Origin: Ceratopteris richardii
Taxonomy: Eukaryota > Streptophyta > Polypodiopsida > Polypodiales > Pteridaceae
Length of the DNA: 64,000 nt
Reading direction: 5' to 3'
Assembly (NCBI GenBank): GCA_020310875.1
Contig: CM035444.1
Span: 18,067,477 to 18,131,476, forward strand
Shown: positions 11,102 to 22,231 of the stretch, piece by piece
Numbering within the stretch: the first letter of the stretch is position 1
How the letters are laid out: each line of letters begins with the position of its first letter
Translations under genes and position numbers: made by a program
Notes under the pieces: generated by a model
Seen by the model: only the letters and a program-made list of their open reading frames with translations
What the model was told of the DNA's origin: nothing
The model's database searches: none

Positions 11102-12142
11102 ATGGATTCATCAAGTAATGTAGTAGGTAAAGGCATAAGACATGATAACTTGTATGAGTTAAGTGCCTTAACTGCTATAGAAGATAAAGATGTAAGCAGG
11201 TTATGGCACCCACAATTTGGGCATCTCGGATTTGAAGTTTTGAAGGAGATGCAAAGAACAGGGATGGTTGCTCATTTGCCTACATTTTTCGAGTTGCAGG
11301 AACCTTAGGAAGCTTGTATGATGGGCAAGCAACAATGAAAGGCATTTCCAAGAGAGACCAACAATCGATCTCAAGCTCCTCTAGAGTTGGTACAAGCTGA
11401 TCTCTGTGGTAAAATGTCTACACCTGCTTTAGGAGGATCTTTCTACTTTTTGTTGTTAGTCGATGATTATAGTAGAAAGATGTGGGTTTATTTCATTTGA
11501 GACAAGGCTGGTGCTTCTGAAAATTTTTAAATGTGGCATAAGTATGTGGAAAATGAATCAGGAAGGAAACTGAAGAAATTCAGAACAGATAGAGGAGGTG
11601 AATTCTTGTCAACATAATTCAATAATTATTGTAAGGAGCATGGTGTGAAAAGGCAACTTACCACAGCTCATACACCTCAACAGAATGGCGTTGTTGAGCG
11701 TAGGAACAGGACAGTAGTTGAAATGGCTCGCTATATGTTAAAGGCTCAAGAAATGCCTGATTCATTCTAGGCAGAAGCAATCAATACAGCAGTCTACATC
11801 CTTAATCGAAGCTACACAAAGGCACTGAAGGGGATGACTCCTCAAGAAGCATATTCTGGTAAAAAGCCTTCAGTTTTGCATTTCATAATTTTTTCTTGTT
11901 TCTATTACGCACATATTCTTGATTCAACAAGATCAAAGTTGGATTCAAAAAGCAAAAAGTGTGTCTTCCTAGGATATAGTGAAGAGTCTAAAACATACAG
12001 GTTGTGGGATCCTGAGGCAAGGAAGATTTTTGCCAACCGAGATGTGGTGTTTGATGAACAGCCATACTTAGTAGAAGATAAAGGTAAATCTACTATCTCA
12101 TCAAACGGAGAAATATCTCACCTTGTGCCTATCAAAAGATAG
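11102..12142 (+). pseudogene. Cop-2: copia pre-integrase and integrase
   Basis: Starts in the GAG-pre-integrase domain (RLWHPQFGHLGFEVLKEM, 11200-11260). The integrase core follows (ADLCGKMSTPALGGSFYF; then LVDDYSRKMWVYF; then TPQQNGVVERRN). The C-terminal region is 11834-12142 (TPQEAYSGKKPS, KKCVFLGYSEESKTYRLWDP). Stops interrupt the frame near 11308, 11500 and 11620. Gag and protease are missing, so the element is 5'-truncated at about 11100. Its sequence is distinct from the Cop-1/4/6 family. Confidence 0.8.
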
Positions 12143-12358
12143 GTTAAAGTTGAGGAGGAGGAAACATCTGATGGAGAAATTTCCTCAATAAAAAGTCAAC
12201 CTATTGTAGCTGCACAACGTAAGCCATTACTGAAGTGGGCACAATAGCTCTTTGATGATCACAATCCACATGTCGATGTACCAGAATCATCCTCGGATGG
12301 ATTATGAAGATCAAAGAGAATAGAGGAGCAAAGAAGAGCCTCAGAACACATTGTTAAC

Positions 12359-13297
12359 ATGGTTCTAATGGTAGATATCACGGACTCGATAAAGGAACCT
12401 ACCACCATTGAAGAAGCCCTTGATGATCCAAGTTGGAGAGCGGCAATGCAGTCTGAGTATGATAGTATACTAGAAACTGATACATGGGATCTAGTCGACT
12501 TACTGCCAAAGAAGAAGGTAATAGGTACTAAATGTATTTGGAAAGCTAAGCATAAAGCAGATGGAACATTAGAAAAGTATAAGGCAAGATTAGTTTCAGA
12601 GGGGTTTTCATAGATCAAAGTATAAGCCGCAAAAGGCCTGGCCTATTTTCCAGATGGATGTCAAATCTGCATTTTTGAATGGTCACCTCAAGGAGGAGAT
12701 ATATGTATCTCAACCACTAGGTTTTGAGGTGCCCAATTAGTTTGTAGGTTGAAGAAAGCTTTGTATGGACTTAAGCAAGCTCCATGGGCTTGGTAGCAAT
12801 GGATATATATTTTTTTCAAAAATGTGGGTTTTGAAAGAAGTACTTCTGATGCTAAATTGTATGTAACGAAAAGGGATAGCAAGATAGTTGTTGTTATTGT
12901 ATATGTAGATTATTTGATCATTACAGGAGATCATAAGGAACTCATCAATCAAAATCGGATCAGCTTGGGAATTGAGTTTGAAATGACAGACTTAGGTCCA
13001 CTCCATTTTTGTATGGGAATTGAAGTATGGCAAAGGAAGGATGGCATTTTCATCTCACAACAAAAATATGCCAAAGAAATTCTCAAGGCATTTGGAATGA
13101 TGGACTGCAAACCAACTAGCACACCTATGGAGGTAAATCATAAGCTATCTATGGATGATAACATGCCTGAGGTAGATGCTAAGAAGTATAGGAAGCTCAT
13201 TGGAAGTCTTAGTTTTCTGTGCAACACTAGACCAGACATTTGCTATGTTGTTGGAGTGTTAAGCAGGTTTTCCAACAAACCTAAGGAGTGTCACTAG
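12359..13297 (+). pseudogene. Cop-2 reverse transcriptase
   Basis: Two open pieces, 12359-12613 ([39 protein letters not shown]) and 12824-13297, with broken sequence between them containing [13 protein letters not shown] and a LYGLKQAPW motif. The catalytic box reads YVDY, so the second aspartate is lost. The C-terminal part keeps TPMEVNHKLSMDDN and the YRKLIGSLSFLCNTRPDICYVVG segment. The element cannot reverse transcribe. Confidence 0.82.
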
Positions 13298-13844
13298 AAT
13301 GCTGGAATGTGAATTCTAAGGTACATTGCAGGAACCTTGGATTTTGGTATTTTTTATACCATAGGTGATACACTTCAAGGATATTGTGATTCAGATTGGG
13401 CTGGAGATTGTGATTCTAGAAAATGAGTTTTAGGATATTGTTTCTCACTTGGTTCAGGTATATTTTCTTGTGTAAGTAGGAAGAAACCAACTCTTGCACT
13501 CTCCTCCACTGAAGCAGAGTACAAAACAACTTGTTTTGCTTCTTGTGAGGTAGTTTGGTTAAGGATAATTCTCGCGGATCTAGGCTTTGCATCAAATATG
13601 GCGACTGTAATCAAGTGTGAATCAAAGTTGTATGACCATTGCAAAGAACCCAGTATTTCATGCTCGCACCAAGCATATAGAAGTACAGTACCATTATGTT
13701 CATGAGCTAATTGAAGATGAAATTGTGGAGCTAGAATATTGCCCAATAGAGGCAAATTGTGTTGACATATTCACTAAAGCACTTGGAAGAGAGCAGCTCA
13801 ATAGACATCTTCAACAGATGGGCATAAGACCAAGACCTACTTGA
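13298..13844 (+). pseudogene. Cop-2 RNase H
   Basis: Broken RNase H: a YCDSDWAGDCDSRK segment near 13380-13425, LSSTEAEYKTTCFASCEVVW near 13500, then an open C-terminal piece 13617-13844 with [18 protein letters not shown] and NCVDIFTKALGREQL. The frame ends at 13844, just before the polypurine tract at 13864-13873, as expected for a copia 3' end. Confidence 0.8.
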
Positions 13845-13873
13845 TTTATCATTCGATAAACATTGAGGGGGGG

Positions 13874-14473
13874 TGTTAGTATATGATCAATGTCTACCCC
13901 TCACGATTGTACGCACATTTTGTAAGGCCCCCATTATGAGGAGAAGCCAAGCGTGCATTACCCTATTGATGGGAATCCCAACTTGCATGTTGGATGAAGG
14001 TCATATTGGACCATGTAAGGTATTGTAAGGAAAGGGAGTTACCAATGTCCCCAATTGTGGGGTCCGGGGTAGTACCCCTGGCACGATAGTAAAAGGAATA
14101 TTCCATGGAATATTCCTTGCCAGAGTTAGAAATCATTTATATTTGTTAGATTGGTTCAACTAGCCTAAGCTGTGTATGGCAATTACATGGGCGGTGGCCG
14201 CCCATGCTCTACCGCACATGTAGAGCAATCCACAGAGGGCCACCCATGATCCTATATATACATGACTTCTCCACTACCTGAGACATCAAATTGAGCCAGC
14301 ATACCTCTACCTTGTATCTCCCTATCTAGAGTTGTCTAGATCACCATTTAAGCTCTAGGTTGAGAGCGCACGGGTGGACAACGCCATCATCTTTGTACTT
14401 GTTGTTAGTAGAAAATTGTTGAGATTCTCCTATATCTGTTATCTTCTCTGTTATTGCTCCTGTGTTATATTGT
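13874..14473 (+). repeat. 3' LTR of Cop-2
   Basis: A run of G (tgaggggggg, 13864-13873) acts as the polypurine tract, and TGTTAGTATATG starts the LTR directly after it. A TATA-like tatatata lies at 14253-14260. The LTR runs to about 14473, where minus-strand copia coding sequence (Cop-3) begins abruptly without a CA end, so the last bases are probably lost. No 5' partner LTR is present in the window. Confidence 0.7.
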
Positions 14474-15783
14474 GTAACTATTGTCTTACAACCAAATCAT
14501 TATCTCCTATATGAAGTTGCTTTGTCACATAGTTGTAATGCACCTCAATATGTTTGGTTTGTGCATGAAACACTAGATTTTGTGCAATAGCCAATGCATT
14601 CCAACTATCAATGAGAATATGTATAGCAACATTAGTCTCCATGCAAAGATCTATCAATAAGTGTCTCAACCATATATACTCCACTATAGTTGTGAAAACT
14701 ATCATGTACTTAGCTTCACAACTCAATGTTACCACTATGGGTTGCTTCTTACTCAACTAAGATATGCATGGGTCTCCAAGGAAGAAGCAAACACCACTAA
14801 TGGACACGAGTATCATAACAACAAGCCTAATCACTATCTGTAAAAGCATGCAAGCATGGCTAAATATATCTGCCATAAAAGAAGTCTAAACTCAAAGTGC
14901 CTTTGAGATATCTAAACACATGTTTCACCACTTGAAAATGCTTAGTTCCAGGGTTATCCATGAATAGACTCAATTGGGGAATTGCATATTGTATATCTGA
15001 CCTTGTGTTGCATGCATATATAAGACATCCCATAGCCTGCTACTAAAGATAAGTGTCAAATGCATTACTGGAATCCTCAATTGAGAACCTTAATCCTATC
15101 TCAAATGGTGTAAAAACTAGCTTGGAATCCTCAAAGTCAAAATACTAAATTAGTTTTTCAACATACTTTGCTTGACGCATAACAATTTGCTCCTCAATGA
15201 ATACAAACTAGATGCCAATATAGTAGCTCAAAGGACCAAGATAAGTGACATCAAAAGTATGCTACAAATTAGCCATAAGGATGTCAACTTTTACATCACA
15301 TAACCCAATCAAGACTATGTCAATCTTTATGTACATAGAGTGTGCTTTCAATTAGACTACATGTGAAACCAAGAGCAATGCTTATGGATTTTCTCATACC
15401 ATGCACATGAAGCTTGCTTGAGACCATACAAGGCTTTATGCAAGTGAAAAACCATATGCTCTTTCCCTTTCATGGAAAATCTAGGAGGTTGGTTTACATA
15501 AACCTCTTCTTGCAAATCACCATTCAACAAAGCCATTTTTATGTCCAATTGATGTACTTTCCAATCTCGTTGGGTAGCTAGTGCAACCATGGTATGAATG
15601 GTCGTCATGCATGGAATAGGTGCAAAAGTTTCCCCATAGTCAATGCCATATTATTGCGCATATCCTTTGGCAACCAATCTAACTTTATAGTGATCAATGC
15701 TACCATCTGACTTTTTCTTAATCTTGTAAACACACTTTGTACCAATGACATTTTTTCTTTTGGCAATTCACATAACTCCCAAG
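14474..15783 (-). pseudogene. Cop-3: copia RT and RNase H fragment
   Basis: Minus-strand copia pol piece cut at both ends. RNase H (14478-14756) has a SKKQPIVVTLSCEAKYM segment and ends within THIEVHYNYV-like sequence. Reverse transcriptase covers about 14830-15783, with open parts 15357-15608 (HQLDIKMALLNGDLQEEVYVNQP; HKALYGLKQASCAWYEKIHKH) and 15605-15856. The RT is truncated at the LTR of Cop-4 (15784), and the RNase H is truncated at the LTR of Cop-2. It resembles but is not identical to the Cop-4 family. Confidence 0.75.
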
Positions 15784-16016
15784 TGTTGGAGTTAGACATT
15801 TGTGGAAGCACGCGAACATCACAAGGAAGAAGAAGAAGAAGCTTGGAGCACAACACACAATTCTAAATGAATTACTAGAGAATGTACAAAGATAAGTAGC
15901 CCATTAGGGCAATTGGCATATATATAAGCCAGAGGAAAATAACCTCCTAAAGAGGGAAAAAAGTGACCCGGTGGTCCTAGTGGGTTCACACACATCACTA
16001 CCTAAATATATCAACA
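15784..16016 (-). repeat. 3' LTR of Cop-4
   Basis: 233 bp, TGTTGGAGTTAGAC to TATATCAACA in plus orientation. The C-rich run at 16017-16030 (aatcccccctggga) is the complement of the polypurine tract. Same family as the LTRs of Cop-1 and Cop-6. Confidence 0.85.
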
Positions 16017-16089
16017 AATCCCCCCTGGGAGTGATGCGGTGAACAAGGAGTTTGCACTCATGTATAAGGAAGTGCCAAGCTATGTGGAA

Positions 16090-16515
16090 TCAATCCACAA
16101 AAGGACGTAAGCCCAAAGCTTTGTGGAAAGCTTCAAACTTCTCCCTAGGCAGAGCCTTCATGAAAAGGTATGCAATGTTCTCCTGCGTGGGCACATATGC
16201 CAAGCTGATCTCCCTAGCAAAGAACCTCTCCCTAACATAATGATAATGCACATCAATGTGCTTAGTGCGAGCATGGAACACAGGGTTCCTCGCAACTGCC
16301 AATGCGCTATGATTGTCAGTGAAGATGGTGGTGGCAGAAGACTGACCAACACCCAAATCAGCCATAAGGCATCTAAGCCACACACACTCAATAGTAGCTA
16401 TGAAAGCTTCCCTATACTCAGCCTCACAGCTGGAAGTGGCCACAGTAGGCTGCTTCTTGCTCAACCAAGATATACATGAGCTACCAAGCATGAAGCAAAA
16501 ACCACTAGTGGACAC
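16090..16515 (-). pseudogene. Cop-4 RNase H
   Basis: A 141-residue open frame with the full C-terminal two thirds of copia RNase [50 protein letters not shown] and [20 protein letters not shown], ending PFVD and a stop. The preceding D-S-D segment near 16540 is followed by a stop codon, so the domain is split. It lies directly upstream of the polypurine tract, as the last pol domain should. Confidence 0.85.
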
Positions 16516-16623
16516 ACGAGTGTCATAGCAACCGGCCTAATCTGAGTCAGAAAAAGCATGAAAATATGGCGGTAGTGATCCCCCCTTGGGATAAAACAAC
16601 CCAAGTAGCTCAGTACCACTCAA

Positions 16624-17762
16624 CTAGCGAAAGATGCGCTTAACCGCTTGCCAATGCTTGACACCTGGGCAATGCACAAACCTGCTCATCTGTGAGACAG
16701 CAAATTGAATATCTTGCAAAGTAATGCATAAGTAAATCAGGCATCCGACAACTTGCTGATAGAGGACAACATCAAATGCATCTCTAGCATCATGAACACT
16801 CAACCGTAAACCTGTCTCCATAGGAGTGGCAATAGGCTTACAATCTTCAAGGCCAAAATGTTGCAATAATGTGTCAATATATTTCGTTTCACACAAAGCC
16901 ATTCCACCATCAATGTGCATAAATTGAATGCCCAAATAGTGATGCAAATGCCCCAAATCAAACATCTCAAATGAGGCATGTAAATCAGCTTTAAAATCAG
17001 CAATATGCCTCTCATGAGGACCAGTGAGCAGCATGTCATCAACATAAACCACAATGATCGGAAGTACATCATTAGCATGCTTAACATATAAGGTGCTTTC
17101 AGTTAGATTGTTCTCAAAACCATGTGCAATCAAATAGGTGTGTATCTTTTCATACCAAGCACATGGTGCTTGCTTTAAACCATATAATGCCTTCTGCACA
17201 CTTGGTTTTCATGCCCTTTCTGCACAAAGCCACAGGGCTAAAAAACATACACTTCTTCATGCAAGTCGCCATTCAGAAATGCTGTTTTGATATCCAACTG
17301 ATGTACATTCCAACCATGATGAGCTGCAAGTGCACAGATGCTATGAACAGTAGTCATTCGACAAGTAGGTGCAAAGGTCTCCTCAAAATCAATGCCTCTT
17401 TCTTGCGGATAACCCTTTGCAACAAGCCTAGCCTTATACCTATCAATTGTGCCATCAGGCTTACACTTCAACTTGTATACCCACTTAGTCCCAATGGCCT
17501 TCTTGCCAAGAGGCAAATCACATAAAGACCAAGTACCATTCTTCATTATAGCATCATATTCAGATTGCATACAAGCCATCCAATTTTTTGAATTTTGTGC
17601 TTCATCAAACAAAACAGACTCATTCTCATCACAAAGACTAGATGCAGCCATAGCATAGCAATCTGATGCAAAAGAGGCACTATGAGAGCCTAAACGAGTA
17701 CGATATGACAAAGGTGCATCTAATTTGTTATCACGCAAAGTCTGCACTAGCCATTTTGGCAT
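16624..17762 (-). pseudogene. Cop-4 reverse transcriptase (one frameshift)
   Basis: Two long open pieces in different frames: 17238-17762 and 16624-17199. The first has YDAIMKNGTWSLCDLPLGKK, KYKARLVAKGY-type sequence and HQLDIKTAFLNGDLHEEVYV. The second has LYGLKQAPCAWYEK, an intact YVDDMLLTG catalytic box, YLGIQFMHIDGGMA and TPMETGLRLS. The frame changes near 17200, just before the LYGLKQAP motif. All key residues I can check are present, so this is one of the least damaged polymerases in the window. Confidence 0.87.
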
Positions 17763-18035
17763 AGTTTTTGCCTCCTCAATGTCAGCTCTCTCATCAATAA
17801 GTGCATCATGTAAATCTGCATTAGAAATGGGATGATTTGCATCATCACATGAAATCTACAAAGGTTGAGAAGTTGGCTCATTAGGACCAGCACTAGACTC
17901 CCCACTTGTAAAAAGAGGCAGCAAAGTATCATACATGTCTTTAGAGCTAACAGATGTCTCCTTAGTACATGAAAGCAATGGATGTATAGCATCTTCCACA
18001 AAAACAACATCATGGCTAACTAGAATGTGTTTAGT

Positions 18036-19499
18036 CTATGGATGATACAAATGATAGCCTTTACTTTCAGGACTGTATCCAACAAAAATACATTTTACTA
18101 CTTTATCATCCAATTTTTTGCGATGTTGTTCAGGCAATAATGCATATGCAAAACAACAAAAAACATGCAGATGAGCAACAGATGGCTTGCGATCATGCCA
18201 AGCCTCATATGGAGTGATAGATTGCAGTGCTTTAGTGGGACACGTGTTAAGTACATATGCTACACACATGACAGCCTCAAGCCAGAAAGTGTGTGGTAAA
18301 GCTTGACTGTTGACCACACACCTCGCTATCTCCATGAGTGACCTGTTCTTTCGTTCAGCAACTCCATTCTGTTGAGGTGTATACAACATTGTACACTGGT
18401 GTTTTATCCCACGTTTAGCCAGAAATGCATTAAAATCAGAAGACATATATTCCCCCCCTTGATCACAACGGAGGGTGCCCATTTTACATGCTGATAGATT
18501 TTCAGCCAAAACCAAAAACTATTTGAAGCACATGAACACTTCAGACTTTTCATTGAATGGATATACCCATGCATGCCTAGAAAAGTCATCGATGAAAGTC
18601 ACGAAGTAAAGATAATTTCCAAAAGAAGGTGTCTGCATAGGACCACAAACATCACTATGTACAAGCTGCAATTTCTGAGTAGCCTGAACTGAACCATCTT
18701 TTGGAAAGGAGGAACACTGCATTTTGCCCAAAATATAGCCTTCACAAACATGTTTTCCGGGTGCCTCAAGTTTGGGCAAAGAGAACAACATTTCAGATTT
18801 CTGTAGGCATAGCAAACTAGTAAGATTCAGATGACCAAAGCGTGCATGCCAAAGTTTTGCATCTGACATAGCCTGAGAATCATGTACTACACATGCCGAA
18901 TCATTTACAGATCTTTCATAGTCTATGAGCTTATACAACCCATGACATAAAATGCCAGAAGCAATAATAACATCACCATTTGACAGATCATGAACTGTAC
19001 ATCTGTCATCAACAAATTTCACAACCAAGACAATCTTGGCTAATACATAAACTGATAAAAAAAAATTCTTGATCCTCGACACAAACAATGCATCTAACAA
19101 AGTGAAAGAACTACCATCAGTAGTAGTCAAAATGATCTTACCAACTCCCATAACAGGATAAGAGGAGTTGTTGGCGCATGTAACAGTATTCCCTATAGGG
19201 GCAGGCTCGAGTGAAGAGAAGAAACTGCGCTGTGAGGTAATATGTTTGGTCGCCCCACTGTCAAAGTACCAAACATCTGAGTCTATTGCAATCATGCACT
19301 GCTCATGAGAAGATGGTTCAAAACTGCAAACAATAGTAAACGCCCATTCTTCTTCATGTACAAGATTATCAGACTCTGTTTTTGGTGTAGAGGCTTGTCC
19401 AACAACCATTCCAGCCTCTTTCTTCTTTGCCTCTTTAGCGGTCAGTTTTGGACAGTTCTTTATGATATGATCATTTGCTTTGCAGTACTTACAAAACAA
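18036..19499 (-). pseudogene. Cop-4 zinc knuckle, protease and integrase
   Basis: One frame from 19499 to 18036 with a single internal stop (18519-18521). In order: a CCHC knuckle (CKYCKANDHIIKNC), an acidic linker, retropepsin with WYFDSGATKHITS (catalytic Asp), the GAG-pre-integrase region (LWHARFGHLNLTSL; CEGYILGKM), and the integrase core (HSDVCGPMQTPSFGNYLYF, FIDDFSRHAWVYP, LRCDQGGEYMS, TPQQNGVAERKN). The C-terminal part has YEAWHDRKPS and KCIFVGYSPESKGYHLYHP. A stop at 18036 separates it from the linker to RT, which remains in the same frame. Confidence 0.88.
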
Positions 19500-20523
19500 T
19501 TTTTGCTTTTTTTATTTCTTTTCGTCTTTGTCGTCCCTCTTCGATTGTGCATAATTAGCATATTTTTGCTTACTAGTTGAAGAGCTCCATTTTCCTTTGC
19601 CTTCTGACTAGCCAGGAAAGCTTGATCTGCAACATGCATAATGGACTTGTTCTACCTAGACTGATCTTCTTGCAACAGAATAGAGACTAACTCCTCAAAT
19701 GACAAGGCATTTGGATTGCCTTTCATCATCAACCGAAGAGTGAAGCAAAACTCTGATATGAATCAGGAAGAACATTCGAACGGTCTGCACAAGTGAGCTA
19801 TCTGGTATAACCTCATCAGCAAAAATCAATTGTTCCTTCAAGTCTTTGATCTTGCAACAGAACGGAAACTAACTCTTTAAATGTTAAGGCATTTGGATTG
19901 GCTTTCATCATGAATTGAAGAGTAGAAGCAAAGCTCTGATATGAGTCAGGAAGACCATTCAGAACAGTGTGTACAAGTGAATTATCAAGAAGGACTTCAT
20001 CAACAGAAATCAATTATTCCTTAAAATCCTTGATCTTTGTTAGAAAACTATCCATAGAATCACCTTCATTCATGTGCTCACTCTCCAACTGTTTTTGGAG
20101 GTAAGAAACACGAGCCTCATTCCTAGCCTAGTACAACGTGGTAAGTGTGTCCCAAGCATCCTTAGATGTTCTACAAGAGCAAATGTGAGGAATAATGGCA
20201 TGTTTGATAAACAATGCTATCAATGCATGTGCCTGATCATCTCTGCCATCCCAATGAATTTGTTTTGCAATAGGTGCAACAAAAACCGAAGCACGAACAG
20301 GAATATGAAGAATATCAGCATCTTCAATTCCATTTGCATCAGCTTCAATACCTGTATTTATAGGTGTAATAGGATGTTTTTCAGCACCGTGCACAATGTT
20401 CCATAGTCCTTTAGCAACCAATACATGTTGCATCATATAAACCCACAATGGGTAATTGGTATTGTCCAACTTATCCTCAACAACGAACATACAAAATACA
20501 TCACTATTTTCAGCCATGACCAC
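19500..20523 (-). pseudogene. Cop-4 gag
   Basis: Starts at MVMAENSDVFCMFVVEDKL (20523) and contains the copia gag core: DNTNYPLWVYMMQHVLVAKGLW, then AHALIALFIKHAI and DAWDTLTTLY. After a stop near 20128 the rest is in pieces, e.g. 19816-20013 with VLNGLPDSYQSFASTLQF. A 181-bp stretch of this second half is present twice (19670-20033). The product would be the particle protein; the leader to the primer site at 20855 lies just upstream. Confidence 0.82.
19670..20033. repeat. Internal tandem duplication in Cop-4 gag, about 181 bp
   Basis: The sequence beginning cttgcaacagaa at 19670 starts again at 19851 and runs to about 20033. The two copies share long words (aaggcatttggattg, ctctgatatga) but differ at many positions. 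The duplication is therefore either old or made by unequal exchange between diverged copies. Confidence 0.75.
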
Positions 20524-20854
20524 TGACTAAAATACTGTGACTAAAATGACTGTATATGAAAAAGTTGAATAGAACTACCTTGACCAGTTCTACTAGATCT
20601 GTATTAGACTTCGAGATGCTTATACTGACAAACCAAAACTTGTATATGTCTTTGGTAGAAAAAGATGAAATAGCCTACACAAGTGCTATGATAGTGCATT
20701 TGGAGGCTGAAACGAGCTCATATCGCAATTTCAACACGACATAACAAAGCTTTTTTGATCTCCAAATCAGCCTGAGTATGATCACCAAATTTCGTGCAAT
20801 TTTGAGACTATGAGTGGAGGGATGTCGATGACGCCCTAGATGAAGCAGTGAGTT

Positions 20855-20866
20855 GCTCTGATACTA
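20855..20866 (-). other. Primer-binding site of Cop-4
   Basis: gctctgatacta is the reverse complement of TAGTATCAGAGC, one base from the plant copia primer site TGGTATCAGAGC that pairs with initiator methionine tRNA. It lies two bases inside the 5' LTR edge (20869), so it marks the start of minus-strand DNA synthesis. Confidence 0.8.
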
Positions 20867-20868
20867 GT

Positions 20869-21098
20869 TGTTGGAGTTAGACGTCTGTGGAAGCATGCAA
20901 ACAACACAAGGAAGAAGATGAAGTTTGGAGCACAACACACAATATTGAATGTATTACCACTAGAATGTACAAAGATAAGTAACCCATTAGGGCTATAGGC
21001 ATATATACAAGACGAGGGAAAAAAATATCCTAAAGAGGGAAAAAGTGCCACGACGATCCTAGTGTGTTCACACACATCATTACCTAAATATATCAACA
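20869..21098 (-). repeat. 5' LTR of Cop-4
   Basis: 230 bp, TGTTGGAGTTAGACG to TATCAACA in plus orientation. On the minus strand a TATA-like stretch (tatatat, 21001-21007) sits in the middle of the LTR and would serve as the core promoter. Differs from the 3' LTR at many positions. Confidence 0.85.
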
Positions 21099-21262
21099 AG
21101 CATTTCCACCAGTTGCACTATAGCACTAGTGTTTTACCCCCATTTTGAAATCATTCGTGCAATCAGAATTGAGATCAGTGATGGATTGTTACCTAAAATT
21201 TCAACACTCATTTCAGCTTTCGTTGAAGTAAAGATCTTATCACATTCTTATTCTTTTCTAAA

Positions 21263-22231
21263 ATGGCAAACCGAAATGACTTGTTTGGCATGCTTCAAGC
21301 GGGAGATAATCTTGATGGGACCAACTATTCAATGTGGTCTTACATGATGAAACATATTCTTGTTGCAAAACAAATATGGAATATAGTGGCAAATGTATAT
21401 CGAAGACCCATAGGTTCTTCTACTTAGTCTACTGTCACAAATGGAGCTTCTTCTTCAAGTACAATGGTTGCTCCTTCTCCACCTACACAGAAGCAACTTA
21501 GATAGGATGGAAAATATGCTCAAGTTCATGCATTGATTGCGCTTTTTGTGAAGCATCATATAGTTCCACACATTCGGTCATGTTCTACATCAAGACATGC
21601 ATGGGACACTCTTGCTTCTTTGTATGTCTTGCATAATGAAGCATGTTTTGCATACTTGAGGATGTATGTATGGTTAAAAATGATTTTATGGATGTGTATT
21701 TGACATGCATCAAGGACTTGAAAGAGCAATTAGAAAACGTAGATCAAATTATTCCGACTGCATTATGCATCTCTACATTCTTGAAAGGATTACCAGAATC
21801 CTTTCAAAGCTTTGCCACTACACTCCATTTGGTTGCAAAAGAGAATCTATGCATTTGATGAGGTTGTGTCTCTTCTTTTGTAGAAGAGCAATCTAGGGTA
21901 AATAGGAGTGGTTTGATTGAGGGAATGCAAGCACTTGATATCTCACATAAAGGGAAAAGCAAGTATGGTTCAACTTTGGGTTCATTAAAAACAAGGCCTC
22001 AACCTTCCTCTTCCACTCATTCCTCTAATGATGTTGATTTGAAAAAGAAGAGATGCAAATATTGCCAGAAACTTGTCCATATTATTGATGAGTTGGAAAG
22101 CTTGTTAAGAACAATGAAAAGAAGAAGGAATCTAGCATGTCTATTGTTAAAAATTCTTCAAATCCAAAGAATGATGAAGCCAACATGGCTAATATTTTTG
22201 GGCATGTGTTGTATGTCATTATGATGCATCA
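21263..22231 (+). pseudogene. Cop-5 gag
   Basis: A natural start at 21263 gives MANRNDLFGMLQAGDNLDG, TNYSMWSYMMKHILVAKQIW, then a stop near 21425. Later pieces read HALIALFVKHHIVPHIRSC and DAWDTLASLY-like sequence, STFLKGLPESFQSFATTLH (21643-21858) and a degenerate zinc-knuckle region (KRCKYCQKLVHI, about 22045-22080) in which the second half of the CCHC motif is lost. At least two frameshifts are present. Confidence 0.78.

Larger units (their letters stand above)
15784..21098 (-). mobile_element. Cop-4: copia element with both LTRs
   Basis: A 5.3-kb minus-strand element with LTRs at 15784-16016 and 20869-21098, polypurine tract and primer site in the expected places, and gag-protease-integrase-RT-RNase H between. 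Pol is well kept: only a few stops and one clear frameshift, and YVDD is intact. By contrast the two LTRs differ at roughly 25-30 of 230 positions by eye. The flanks (ccaag left, agcat right) do not match as a target duplication, and the left and right neighbours are unrelated copia fragments. The present ends may therefore come from recombination between copies. Confidence 0.85.
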
